Shown: in pieces, positions 8,351-16,479 of the stretch
Layout: every line of letters starts with the position of its first letter
How positions within the stretch are numbered: position 1 is the first letter of the stretch
Assembly: GCA_965224065.1 (NCBI GenBank)
Contig: CBDCYF010000005.1
Location: 3,906,001 to 3,970,000, forward strand
DNA: 64,000 nt
Direction: 5' to 3'
DNA from: JAOTZA01 sp965224065
Lineage (GTDB): Bacteria; Acidobacteriota; Thermoanaerobaculia; Multivoradales; JAHEKO01
The notes under the pieces: generated by a model
What the model saw: the letters and a program-made list of their open reading frames with translations, nothing else
Told to the model about the DNA's origin: nothing
The model's database searches: none
Made by a program: the position numbers and the translations under genes

Positions 8351-9441
8351 CCGCCGCTCGGGCCGGGCGGCAGGCAGACACCGGCCGCGGTCAAGCCATC
8401 GAGAAGTCGCCGGACATACACTCCCTGTCCGGCGGCGTTGAGATGAGGGTCCTCGCGGCTCACGCGAAGCGCCTCATCGGAGGGCCACGCGAGCTCGATT
8501 CCGAACACGCCCAGTTTTTGCATCAGCTTGGAGAGGGGCTCGCGCCTTTGGGCCACTCCCCCGTGCGAACTGTAGTCGGCTGCGTTGGCGACCGGGATAC
8601 CGGCACGCGCCGCCAGCCGGCCCATGCGGCGCCAGGCCCGCCGGTAACCGGCCAGCCCGACCATGTGCCGGTAGGCTGCCGGCACGCGCTCGAGATCCAC
8701 GGCGTGGACAAAATCGGTCAGCTCCGGCTCGGCGCGCACAAACCAGCTCCTCGGCCCTCGCGACCGGCGGACGAGATCCAGCAGTCGTGACCGGCCAAGG
8801 CGCGGGGGCTCCTCCGGCTCGAGAAGAAACGTCGGCAGGCCGAGATCGTTGCCGAGAAAGAGCACGACGACGCAGTCGGGCTCGAGGTCCAGTCCGCGAT
8901 GCTCCAAGTAGGCTGCTTCCTGTGCCGTGTTGAAACCCGGTACGCCTGCGTTGACCACCTCGACCTCGAGATCGGTCGAGGGCTCTAGCAACCGCTCGAG
9001 CTGCTCGCCGGGTGTGTCCTCCCAATCGACGCCCCATCCAAAGGTGTGTGAGTCGCCGAGCAGAAGGACGCGGTAGACGTTTCCAGGCTTTGGGCGCGCC
9101 AGCTCGCGCGCGTCGCGAAGACCGCCGGTGTTGATCCGGACCTCGTTGCCGTGAAAACAGGTGTGGGTTCCCGGCCGCAGCTCATAGATGAGGTCGGCGT
9201 GCTCGCTGGGCCGGATGATGTCCCGCAGACGAGCCTGCTCAATCTGTGTGGCGCAGTCTTCTCGGACAGGCGGCGGCGACTCCAGGGGATCACTTCCTCG
9301 CAGGTTCGCGTCCGTCTCCCGCCGGCTCGCCGCGTCCCAAAGCCTGAGACCGATCTCGGCTGCCAGGAGACCCACCAGAACGCCCGCTAGCGTCGCCAGG
9401 ATGCGGAGCCCGCCGCTCCGGCCTCTTTTCCGTTGCACCAC
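8347..9441 (-). CDS. membrane-anchored SGNH/GDSL hydrolase
   Basis: A 364-residue protein with an N-terminal membrane segment (about 12-30) and a SGNH-hydrolase domain outside the membrane. Block I is LLLGDSHTFGWG with Ser131 as nucleophile, block II is NAGVPGFNT (164-172), block III is FLGND (196-200) and block V is DPHLN (331-335) giving the Asp/His pair. Such enzymes remove acyl or acetyl groups from polysaccharides, lipids or glycans. The gene stands alone, convergent with the CoA-transferase and divergent from an Arg-rich small gene. The start at 9441 is the one that keeps the basic residues before the membrane segment. Confidence 0.85.
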   Translation of the reverse strand: MVQRKRGRSGGLRILATLAGVLVGLLAAEIGLRLWDAASRRETDANLRGSDPLESPPPVREDCATQIEQARLRDIIRPSEHADLIYELRPGTHTCFHGNEVRINTGGLRDARELARPKPGNVYRVLLLGDSHTFGWGVDWEDTPGEQLERLLEPSTDLEVEVVNAGVPGFNTAQEAAYLEHRGLDLEPDCVVVLFLGNDLGLPTFLLEPEEPPRLGRSRLLDLVRRSRGPRSWFVRAEPELTDFVHAVDLERVPAAYRHMVGLAGYRRAWRRMGRLAARAGIPVANAADYSSHGGVAQRREPLSKLMQKLGVFGIELAWPSDEALRVSREDPHLNAAGQGVYVRRLLDGLTAAGVCLPPGPSGG

Positions 9442-9448
9442 CGAGCGA

Positions 9449-9478
9449 TCTTACGGGACCCCCAGAACGTCCGTAAGA
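9449..9478. other. small inverted repeat in the divergent leader
   Basis: TCTTACGG (9449-9456) and CCGTAAGA (9471-9478) are perfect 8-base arms with a 14-base loop, placed 8 bp upstream of the SGNH hydrolase start in the divergent region. It could be a regulator site or an mRNA hairpin in the hydrolase leader. No further support is visible. Confidence 0.3.
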
Positions 9479-9590
9479 GAGCATCGAAAAAGAAGGATCC
9501 CGTTTTCTTTCCGTTCGCTGGTCTGTTACGATCTACATTCCAATATGTCGCTGGGGGTTGCTTGCCGGGATGAACTACGAGGCATTCACT

Positions 9591-9908
9591 ATGGCGTCTT
9601 TTGGAAGCTCCCGTGAACGGCGGGTCATCGGCGAGCGCCGCTGGCGCGTCGATCGGCGGACCGCCGAACGGCGAACCGAGAACCGGCCGGTAGAGCACGA
9701 CCGTCGACGCGGTCGGGATCGTAGGATGGCGATCGATCGGCGCGTCTGGCCCGACCGCCGTATGGGTCTCGGCCGTCGGGGTGTGGACAACCCGCTGCGA
9801 ATGCGACTGACCTGCCAGATCCCCGGTTGCGGCGAGCCGGCGATTGTACGGCCGGCAACTCACGGCTGGCTCTGTCTCGAGCATCTGCGGCTCGAGACCG
9901 GCGGCTAG
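9591..9908 (+). CDS. small Arg-rich protein with DRR repeats and a C-terminal Cys cluster
   Basis: About 105 residues from ATG 9591 (CGAGG eight bases upstream); ATG 9570 and TTG 9558 are alternative starts. The first two thirds are a run of DRR/ERR units (VDRRTAERR, DRRRGRDRR, AIDRRVWPDRR), very basic and hydrophilic. The last 35 residues contain CQIPGC and, 20 residues on, CLEH, a layout that could bind zinc. I do not recognise a family. Regular DRR spacing occurs in uncharacterised bacterial proteins. The C-terminal pattern and the absence of a better reading on the other strand make a real gene likely. Nucleic-acid binding is a guess from charge only. Confidence 0.55.
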   Translation: MASFGSSRERRVIGERRWRVDRRTAERRTENRPVEHDRRRGRDRRMAIDRRVWPDRRMGLGRRGVDNPLRMRLTCQIPGCGEPAIVRPATHGWLCLEHLRLETGG

Positions 9909-9926
9909 GCTGGTGAGAAGGTCGGG

Positions 9927-10592
9927 CTAGCGCTCGAAGCGCCGCGCCCAGGCCGCCAGTGCGGCATGGGTCGGCAGATAGAGCACCAGCGGAATCGCCA
10001 GGATCGATACCGGCAGGATCCAGGCCGGCGGGAGGATCGGTGGATCGATCCCAAAGGGCTGCCACTGCCAGTTGATGTTCTTGGCCGGGTCGGTCCACCA
10101 CCGGGTCGCGAGCAGCAGCAAGCAGGTGAGGCCTGTCTGGAGTTTCCAGCCTCGCCGGTCGTAGCCCAGCCGGCGGATGGTCCACAACAACAGGATCGGC
10201 ATGGCGATGTGAAAAAGCGACAGCAAGCGGGTGCCGAGCGGCTTGGCAGGATCGAACATGTATTCGGTACCGCCGATGGGATGGACGCCAAAGAGTAGCG
10301 CGCTCAGAAAATCGACCGCCCATAGGGCGCTGATGACCAGGACCGTCACCGCTTGGGAGGCGATGAGGAGCGGACTCTCGAGCCACAGGGCGATAGCGAC
10401 GACAAAGACGGCGACGTCGCAAAACCACAAAAAATTCTGCCAGCCATACTCGATCCAGTACGCCGGCACCCAGATCGCCATCCACACCGTAAAGGCGATC
10501 TTGAGTCCGAGCGGCAGACGTCCTTCAGCCAGCCGTACGCCTCCGAACACAAAAGGGCGGGGATTGTGGTCCCCGCCCCAAACGAGTTTCAT
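9927..10592 (-). CDS. multi-pass membrane protein, unknown function
   Basis: A 221-residue protein with about six hydrophobic segments (for example LGLKIAFTVWMAIWVP, FVVAIALWL, LFHIAMPILLLW, ILPVSILAIPLVLYL). Distinctive stretches are YWIEYGWQNFLWFCD, where aromatic residues cluster, and HPIGGTEYMFDP. It lies 36 bp downstream of the TonB receptor gene on the same strand, with a hairpin between, and may be co-transcribed. No strong ribosome site is seen at 10592. The first 15 residues are encoded across a REP-like palindrome (10555-10578), so the annotated N-terminus may be extended; a start nearer to LGLKIAF would skip it but has no standard codon. Confidence 0.65.
   Translation of the reverse strand: MKLVWGGDHNPRPFVFGGVRLAEGRLPLGLKIAFTVWMAIWVPAYWIEYGWQNFLWFCDVAVFVVAIALWLESPLLIASQAVTVLVISALWAVDFLSALLFGVHPIGGTEYMFDPAKPLGTRLLSLFHIAMPILLLWTIRRLGYDRRGWKLQTGLTCLLLLATRWWTDPAKNINWQWQPFGIDPPILPPAWILPVSILAIPLVLYLPTHAALAAWARRFER
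10555..10578. repeat. REP-like palindrome inside a coding start
   Basis: GGGCGGGGA (10555-10563) and TCCCCGCCC (10570-10578) form perfect 9-base arms with a 6-base loop. Arms and preceding ACAAAA resemble the REP core seen around the RAYT gene (35.4-36.3 kb). The palindrome overlaps codons 5-13 of the membrane protein gene. Confidence 0.5.
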
Positions 10593-10606
10593 CGGGTTCT
10601 TGGCCG

Positions 10607-10632
10607 CTAGGGGCTTCTCAGCAAGCCCCTAG
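10607..10632. terminator. hairpin at the 3' end of the TonB receptor gene
   Basis: CTAGGGGCTT (10607-10616) and AAGCCCCTAG (10623-10632) are perfect 10-base arms with a 6-base loop, and the right arm includes the receptor's TAG stop. No T-run follows on the minus strand, so it may be an attenuating or mRNA-protecting hairpin rather than a classic terminator. Confidence 0.45.
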
Positions 10633-12779
10633 AACCGGAACAGGATCTGCCCGGTCAGCTTGCGTTCGATCAAGTCGCCAAAGATGTGCTGGAGGACGTC
10701 CTCGTCGAAGACGTTCTGGCCGATCAGGCTCAGGGTGACCTTGTCGCCGTTGAAGCGCACGCCGGCGCCGAGGTTGACCTGGGTGTAGGAATCGGTCGGG
10801 CCCCAGAAACGAGCGTCGAGAACATCGGTCCAGAAGGCGTCATCGACAAAGTTGACGTTGGTGTTGAAGAAGAACTTGCCCGAGTCGTAGGCGAGCCCCG
10901 CGTTGATCCGATTCTCGGGCGGCGAGTTGACGCTGTCGCGCACCGTGCCGTTGGGCAGCGTGACCTGGTCGATCCCCTTGACTTCGGGGTCTTCCTGAAA
11001 GGAGTAGTTGACAAAGCCCGACCAGGGACCGCGGGGAGCAATGTTGAGCGATAGCTCGATGCCCTCGTCGATCGTCTCGCCGATATTGCGGTAGGAGAGA
11101 AAGGACGGGAAGGTCTCGGGTGGCACTGTCCCGAGCGGGCCGATCGGTGTGGGGATAAACGGCGGCAGCGGCCAACCCGGCGGTGGGTTGTTCGAGTCGT
11201 AGTACGCCGCGGTGAAGAAGTCGATCGAATCGGTCGTCTCGTTGCGATAGATCGAAGCGGTGAACGTGGTGGCGCCAAAGGTCCCGACATAGCCCGCCTC
11301 GAGCGCGTCCAGCCTCTCTTCGGTGAGCCCGATGTTGCCGCCGACAAGGCTGGGGAAGATTAGGACCGCGCCCGGAAAGCCGAGTGCCGGGACGGGCGGC
11401 AACTGCGCCTGGTTCAAGATGATCAGGTCGAGAAAGTTGTTGATCATCGATGGCGCCTTGAAAGCGCGATTGAAGGAGAACCGGAACGTGTGGTTGTCCT
11501 TGGGGGAGAGCAGCAGGCTGGTGCGTGGGGAAACGACGTCGCCGATGGGGTCGATGTCGTCGATGCGGGCACCGATCAGCCAGCGTGCCTTGTCGCTGAT
11601 CAGGATCTCGTCCTGGACATAGAGCCCCTTCTCCTCGCGGCTGTCGCCGGCAGGTGCGATCGAGAGGTCGAAGTTGTTTTTGCGCAGGTTGGCGCCGTAG
11701 GTGAAGATGTTTTTTTCGCCGGCGATCCGTGTGTCGCTGTAGTCGAGGTTATAGGTCTCGCTCTCGAAGAAGAAGTCGATCAGCCGTCCATCGGGACCAA
11801 AGGCCGCCAGGTTCTGGGCGTCGCCGTCGAGCTGGTTGATAAAGAATGTGGCGCGCTGCGCCCGCCGGCTCCAGTCCACCTTGGCGAAGTTCATCAGGGA
11901 CCCGGAGCTGATGTCGAACGGACCGATCCCCGAGTGGATGATGCCGTCGGTCGAGGCATGGCCGAGACTGAACTTCCACAGGGATTCGTTGACGTCACGG
12001 TCGAACGCGAGATTGAACTTGGGCTGTGCCGTCCCCTTGTTCTGGAAGGGGATATAGACCGTGCCGCCCGGATTAGTCGGGCCCACGGTCCCCGGGATGA
12101 TGCCGGTCGGCCGGTCGTACGGATCTTGCTCGAAGTAGCTGGCGGTGGCCTTGACTCCCCAGTTGTCGGTGGCGGCGGCGTGTGTGATCGAGCCATAGAG
12201 TGTCGAGAAATCCCCGGCGCCGAGAGTGACGCTGGTGCCCTGCATCTCGTGCGGCCGCTTGGTGATCAGGTTGATGACACCGCTCATGGCGTTGGCGCCC
12301 CACACCGCACTACCCGGCCCGCGGACGATCTCGATCTGCTTGATCTCCTTGGGGTCGAGCGGCACAAAATCCCACATGACAAAACCAAAAAAATCGAGAT
12401 AGAGAGTGCGGTTGTCGAGCAGGACCAATTCGCTCGCCGCCAAACTGTTGGTGGCCGAGCGGCCGGTGATCTGAATGTCCCGGGCGCTCATTTGGGAGAC
12501 GTTCAATCCGGGGACATTGCGCAGAAAGTCACCGTAGTCATCCGCCGGGATGTCTTCGATCTGGTCCGCGGTCAGCACGGTGACCGCCGCCGGTACTTCG
12601 TGGAGTAGCTGCTCGGTGCGCGAGGCGGTGACCACGATCACGTCCTGGACCTCCTCGAGATCTTCGGTCGCTTCCTCACTCTGAGTGTCTTCCGTGTCCT
12701 GGGCCACGAGCGGCGCTCCGAGCGCAACGAGAGCAACGATCACGAGAAAACAGAACCAACGAATGGACTTCGAACTCAT
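10629..12779 (-). CDS. TonB-dependent outer-membrane receptor
   Basis: This 716-residue protein has a signal peptide (FCFLVIVALVALGAPLVAQ), an acidic linker, a TonB-box-like DVIVVTASR, a plug domain (about 60-170, with DFLRNVPGLNV and EIVRGPGSAVWGANAMSGVINLITKRP) and a 22-strand-type barrel ending in the aromatic FRF that directs outer-membrane insertion. It imports a scarce ligand using TonB energy. The ligand is not evident; the IVRGPGSAVWGANAMSGVINLIT block is common to siderophore, vitamin and some sugar receptors. The start at 12779 is followed by a basic and then hydrophobic segment as expected. A small membrane protein follows 36 bp downstream. Confidence 0.93.
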   Translation of the reverse strand: MSSKSIRWFCFLVIVALVALGAPLVAQDTEDTQSEEATEDLEEVQDVIVVTASRTEQLLHEVPAAVTVLTADQIEDIPADDYGDFLRNVPGLNVSQMSARDIQITGRSATNSLAASELVLLDNRTLYLDFFGFVMWDFVPLDPKEIKQIEIVRGPGSAVWGANAMSGVINLITKRPHEMQGTSVTLGAGDFSTLYGSITHAAATDNWGVKATASYFEQDPYDRPTGIIPGTVGPTNPGGTVYIPFQNKGTAQPKFNLAFDRDVNESLWKFSLGHASTDGIIHSGIGPFDISSGSLMNFAKVDWSRRAQRATFFINQLDGDAQNLAAFGPDGRLIDFFFESETYNLDYSDTRIAGEKNIFTYGANLRKNNFDLSIAPAGDSREEKGLYVQDEILISDKARWLIGARIDDIDPIGDVVSPRTSLLLSPKDNHTFRFSFNRAFKAPSMINNFLDLIILNQAQLPPVPALGFPGAVLIFPSLVGGNIGLTEERLDALEAGYVGTFGATTFTASIYRNETTDSIDFFTAAYYDSNNPPPGWPLPPFIPTPIGPLGTVPPETFPSFLSYRNIGETIDEGIELSLNIAPRGPWSGFVNYSFQEDPEVKGIDQVTLPNGTVRDSVNSPPENRINAGLAYDSGKFFFNTNVNFVDDAFWTDVLDARFWGPTDSYTQVNLGAGVRFNGDKVTLSLIGQNVFDEDVLQHIFGDLIERKLTGQILFRF

Positions 12780-12884
12780 TGGACCTCCTCGGCAGGAAAA
12801 CGATTGATTTCGGCCGGCGCGATGCTAGCAGGGCGAGCGAACGCACTGCAAGTAAGGAAGTTACGCGCCGCGGCGCGGCGTGCG

Positions 12885-14651
12885 CTAGGTCTCGAGGACG
12901 GCTTTTTGCCGCAGCTTGTCAGCGGCCGGAGAGAGCGGGGCTTCGGTGAGGATGGCGTTGATGCGCTCCAGCGCCTTGGCGTGATCGCCGACGCGCTGGT
13001 AGAGGATCGCCTCGCCATAGAGATTCTCGGCCAGCCGGTTGAGCTGCTCGTTGACCTGTGGAGTCAACGCGCTGTCGGGGTAGCGCTTGAGGAAGCGCGA
13101 TCCGTTTTCGAGCGACTTATACGAGCCGGCCGACGCTTCCAGCCGCTGGGCCGCGAGTTGACGCACCTCGGCGTCGCCGGATTCAGCCGCCAGTTGTTGC
13201 AGCGCACCCAAGTCGTCGAGGACCGTGGCCAGCCGGCGCAAGCCGGTTTGGGCCTTGCGCCCCGACTCGGATTCCGAGCCCGCTTTTGACGCATCGAGAT
13301 ACATCTCCACCGCGTCCACGTGGCGGCGCAGGCGGGTGTAGGCATCGCCCAGGGCGACCGCGATCCGCGGGCTCTCCGGCGAATCGGGGAAGTTGCTGAG
13401 AAAGGTCTCCAAAAACTCGGTCTCGTAGATACCCTCGACGAAGACCTCGGCGGCATCGGGGTAGAGTTTTGTTCGACTCTTCTCGAAACTCTCGAGCTCT
13501 TTCTCCAGCGTGGCGATGAGATCGCTCTCGGCGCTCAGTTCGCGGACCTCGTCGAGTGTCTCGCGGTAGAGACCCTCTAGCCGGCCGAAATCCCGGGAGA
13601 GCTTTGCCTGCTCCAGCTCGGCGTCGCGTTCTTCGTGAAGTCGAGTCAACCGGATCCGGTCGGCCTCCGGGCCGCGAGGCCACGCGGTGAGCGCGGCGTC
13701 CTCCAGGACCGTCTGCCCGCTCAGGGTCCGGCGTGTTTCGGGTCCGTCCGGCTCCCGCTCCTGCGGTGGGGTTCTGTTGCTCTTGGGCTGGTAGGAGAGA
13801 AGCACATCTTGGGTCCTGCGGCGGAAGTCGTCCGCCGTGCTCGGCTCCTGGACCTTGAGCAGATCGGCGCGCACGCCGGCGGCGTTGACCCGGGTGTCAA
13901 AGAATGGGTGAGTGCGCCAGTAGCCGTACTCCTTGGACTCGGGCAGCCTTTCCCGCATGAGCTCCATCAGCCGGCCGTAGCCAGCTGGGTCGAATCCCGC
14001 CGCGGCGGCCAGCCGCTGTCCTTCATCGTCGGCCTCGTCCTCGAACTCGCGGGAGTAGCTGCGCAGCAGAAGCTCGCCGATCACCAGGCCCGCCGCCGCC
14101 GCGCCCATCACTCGGTCGCCGCTGTTCGAGCCGTCTCCCCAGGGATCGTAGCCGGCCGGTATGTCCCGCGAGTTGCCGTTGTCGGAAGCGATGATCACAC
14201 CTGCGAGAAGCGCCTGACTCAATACGTTGAGCAACGTGGCGCGCTTCTGCATCCGTATGCCGTGTTGCTCGGTTACGTGGGCGATCTCGTGTCCGAGCAG
14301 CCCGGCGAGCATGTCGTCGGTCGGGTCGAGCTCGAGCATTCCGCGGGTGATGAAGATATGGCCACCGGGGAGCGCAAATGCGTTGGGTACGGGAATGTCG
14401 ACCAAAAAAAAGCTGAACGGAAAATCTCTGAAGGTGGATTCCTGGGCGAGGCGATAGCCGAGGTCGGCTACTCGGCGGATCTGGGCGCGATCGTCGTGGG
14501 CCCCGTAGAACTCGAGAGCCTGGGTGGCCGCCTCGAGACTCTTGCCAAACAGCTCGGGGTTGTCGATCTCCTGCGCCGAGACGCCGGTGGCGGCCAGCCA
14601 GGCTGACACCAGCCAGGCCGCGACGGAGGGCGATAGGAAGTGTCTTTGCAT
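12885..14651 (-). CDS. periplasmic M48 metalloprotease with TPR tail (BepA-like)
   Basis: A 588-residue exported protein: signal peptide (SVAAWLVSAWLAATGVSA), then an M48 domain with ALPGGHIFITRGML, zinc motif HEIAH (121-125) and the third ligand in the REFEDEADDEGQRLA helix. The C-terminal half is helical with TPR-like units, ending in AKALERINAILTEAPLSPAADKLRQ. BepA/YfgC proteins of this layout monitor outer-membrane assembly and degrade stalled barrel proteins. The family usually runs 450-500 residues; this one is longer because of a coiled middle part rich in Glu/Arg. Its ATG (14651) overlaps the divergent small gene's proposed ATG (14650). Confidence 0.88.
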   Translation of the reverse strand: MQRHFLSPSVAAWLVSAWLAATGVSAQEIDNPELFGKSLEAATQALEFYGAHDDRAQIRRVADLGYRLAQESTFRDFPFSFFLVDIPVPNAFALPGGHIFITRGMLELDPTDDMLAGLLGHEIAHVTEQHGIRMQKRATLLNVLSQALLAGVIIASDNGNSRDIPAGYDPWGDGSNSGDRVMGAAAAGLVIGELLLRSYSREFEDEADDEGQRLAAAAGFDPAGYGRLMELMRERLPESKEYGYWRTHPFFDTRVNAAGVRADLLKVQEPSTADDFRRRTQDVLLSYQPKSNRTPPQEREPDGPETRRTLSGQTVLEDAALTAWPRGPEADRIRLTRLHEERDAELEQAKLSRDFGRLEGLYRETLDEVRELSAESDLIATLEKELESFEKSRTKLYPDAAEVFVEGIYETEFLETFLSNFPDSPESPRIAVALGDAYTRLRRHVDAVEMYLDASKAGSESESGRKAQTGLRRLATVLDDLGALQQLAAESGDAEVRQLAAQRLEASAGSYKSLENGSRFLKRYPDSALTPQVNEQLNRLAENLYGEAILYQRVGDHAKALERINAILTEAPLSPAADKLRQKAVLET

Positions 14652-15006
14652 GGGTCAACCCGTTCGGGATCGAGATTTAGCAAGATCCGGGCCACGCACA
14701 AAGTGCCCCAGGGAGCGTGATAGCTTTGCCGCCGCCGTGGAGTTTGTCATTGAGCATCCGACGACCGCGGGTAGCTGGGAGGAGCTGCGGCCTCGGCTCC
14801 ACCAGGCGCTTCGAGAGCACCTCTCGCCCGGCATGTTGGAGGAGAGCTGGGGGGCCGAGAACCTGCGTCTCGAAGGGCTCGGTGTCCGGGCCTCGATCGC
14901 CCTGACCGGGAATGTGCTCGAGGCGAGAGCGGAACTTCGTCCGCCCGCCAGTCTGTTTCGATCCAAGATCGAGGACGGTCTGCGGCGGGCGCTGGAGATG
15001 ATCTAG
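14650..15006 (+). CDS. small protein, possible polyhydroxyalkanoate-system (PHA_gran_rgn)-like fold
   Basis: About 118 residues from ATG 14650, which has AGGAAG nine bases upstream; GTG 14737 is an alternative that removes a low-complexity basic start. The conserved-looking part runs from SFAAAVEFV through GLGVRASIALTGNVLEARAELRPP to SLFRSKIEDGLRRAL. A beta-strand pair followed by a hydrophobic L-P-x-SLF-x-x-K-I helix resembles the short polyhydroxyalkanoic-acid system proteins, but the match is weak. It lies 45 bp before the thiolase gene on the same strand and may share its transcript. I am unsure of the function. Confidence 0.5.
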   Translation: MGQPVRDRDLARSGPRTKCPRERDSFAAAVEFVIEHPTTAGSWEELRPRLHQALREHLSPGMLEESWGAENLRLEGLGVRASIALTGNVLEARAELRPPASLFRSKIEDGLRRALEMI

Positions 15007-15051
15007 TCAAAGACGGACGCGCTGCGCAGCGAGCGCGGGGAGATATTGGCG

Positions 15052-16479
15052 ATGGAGTCATCGGGTCCGATCAGCTTGCCGCCTCTCAACCAATCGTCGG
15101 TCGCCGAGGAAATCGGCCCGCGTGCCGATACCGTGTGGACGCGTGGCGGGGGTGTCGCGCCGGCGATCGCCAAGGTGGTCAGCCGCAGCGTTCGCGGCGA
15201 GGGTGGCCGGGTGGCCATTGTCGACGGCTGCCGCACGCCGTTCTCGAAGTCCGGGACCGTCCTGCGGGATCTCGACGTCGTGGACTTGGCCGGCGGAGCG
15301 GCCGCCGAGCTGGTCACCCGTAGCGATATCGACCCCGAAGAGATCGGTCTGTCGGTCTTTGGCGTGGTGGTGCCGGCGCTTCACGCCCCCAACCTCGGGC
15401 GTGAGGTCGTGTTTCGCGCTTCGCTGCCGATGACGATTCCCGGTACCACCGTCAACCTGGCCTGCGCTTCGGCGAATCGGGCCATCACGTCCGGGGCCGA
15501 GGCGATTCTGTCGGGTCAGGTGGGTGTGGCGCTGACCGGTGGCGCCGAATCGCTCACCAACGTCCCTATCCAATACTCGCGCAACGCCGCCCGCCGGCTG
15601 GTGGAGTTTTCCAAGGCCAAGTCGGCGGGCAAGAAGCTGGCGGTGCTCTCCAAGGTCCGGCCGCGGGATCTGGTGCCGGTTCCGCCCGCGATCGCCGAAT
15701 ACACCACCGGGATGAGCATGGGGCAGGCGTGCGAAAAGATGGCCAAGGAGAACGGGGTCTCGCGGCGGGCTCAAGACGAGATCGCGCTGATGTCCCACCA
15801 GCGCGCGGCGCGCGCCGCCGAAGAGGGACGTTTTTCGAACCAGATCGTGGCGACCTTCCCACGGCCTAAGTTCGATCCGGTCACCCGGGACAACGGCGTG
15901 CGCACCGACTCGTCGATGGAGGCGCTAGGGGGCCTGAAGCCAGTGTTCGACAAACGATACGGGACGCTTACGGCGGGTAACTCCAGTCCGCTCACCGACG
16001 GCGGGTCGGCGGTGCTGCTTGCGAGCGAGCAGAAAGCCAAAGAGCTCGGCCTCCAGCCGCTGGGCTACATTCGGTCCTGGGCCTATGCCGCGCTCGACCC
16101 CGGCTCGCAGCTTCTCCAGGGGCCGGCCTACGCGGCGCCGCTGGCGCTCGATCGGGCGGGGCTCAAGCTCGGGGACGTCGATCTGGTCGAGATGCACGAG
16201 GCCTTTGCCGGGCAGATCCTCTCCAACATGAAGGCCTTTGCGTCGCCCAAGTTCGCGCGCGAAGAGTTGGGACGCAGCGAGCCGCTGGGAGAGATCGATC
16301 TCGATCGCTTCAATGTCAACGGCGGCTCGATCGCGATCGGACACCCGTTTGGAGCCACCGGTGGCCGGGTCACCATCCAGCTCCTGCGCGAGCTGGAGCG
16401 CCAGGGCCTCAACCTCGGTTTGATGACGGTGTGCGCGGCGGGAGGGGTGGGATTTTCGATGGTCGTCGAGCGCGAGTAG
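15052..16479 (+). CDS. acetyl-CoA C-acyltransferase (thiolase, FadI-like)
   Basis: A 475-residue thiolase that cleaves 3-ketoacyl-CoA with CoA (or condenses acyl-CoAs). ATG 15052 follows GGGGAG with a 9-base spacer. Catalytic elements are NLACAS with Cys138, the EMHEAFAGQ His, NVNGGSIAIGHPFGATGGR near the C-terminus and the second Cys in CAAGGVG. Insert and spacing match the FadI subgroup of the fatty-acid oxidation complex. About 50 residues of Ser/Pro/Gly-rich sequence precede the usual thiolase start (RVAIVDGCRTPF at 53), which is unusual. No fadJ partner is nearby. The 3' end overlaps the convergent phosphatase gene by 71 bp. Confidence 0.93.
   Translation: MESSGPISLPPLNQSSVAEEIGPRADTVWTRGGGVAPAIAKVVSRSVRGEGGRVAIVDGCRTPFSKSGTVLRDLDVVDLAGGAAAELVTRSDIDPEEIGLSVFGVVVPALHAPNLGREVVFRASLPMTIPGTTVNLACASANRAITSGAEAILSGQVGVALTGGAESLTNVPIQYSRNAARRLVEFSKAKSAGKKLAVLSKVRPRDLVPVPPAIAEYTTGMSMGQACEKMAKENGVSRRAQDEIALMSHQRAARAAEEGRFSNQIVATFPRPKFDPVTRDNGVRTDSSMEALGGLKPVFDKRYGTLTAGNSSPLTDGGSAVLLASEQKAKELGLQPLGYIRSWAYAALDPGSQLLQGPAYAAPLALDRAGLKLGDVDLVEMHEAFAGQILSNMKAFASPKFAREELGRSEPLGEIDLDRFNVNGGSIAIGHPFGATGGRVTIQLLRELERQGLNLGLMTVCAAGGVGFSMVVERE

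Noticed and set aside
9625..10485. 286-residue minus-strand frame opposite the Arg-rich gene and membrane protein
   Set aside because: Arg/Ala/Pro-rich with no domain; it is in another frame of the membrane protein gene.
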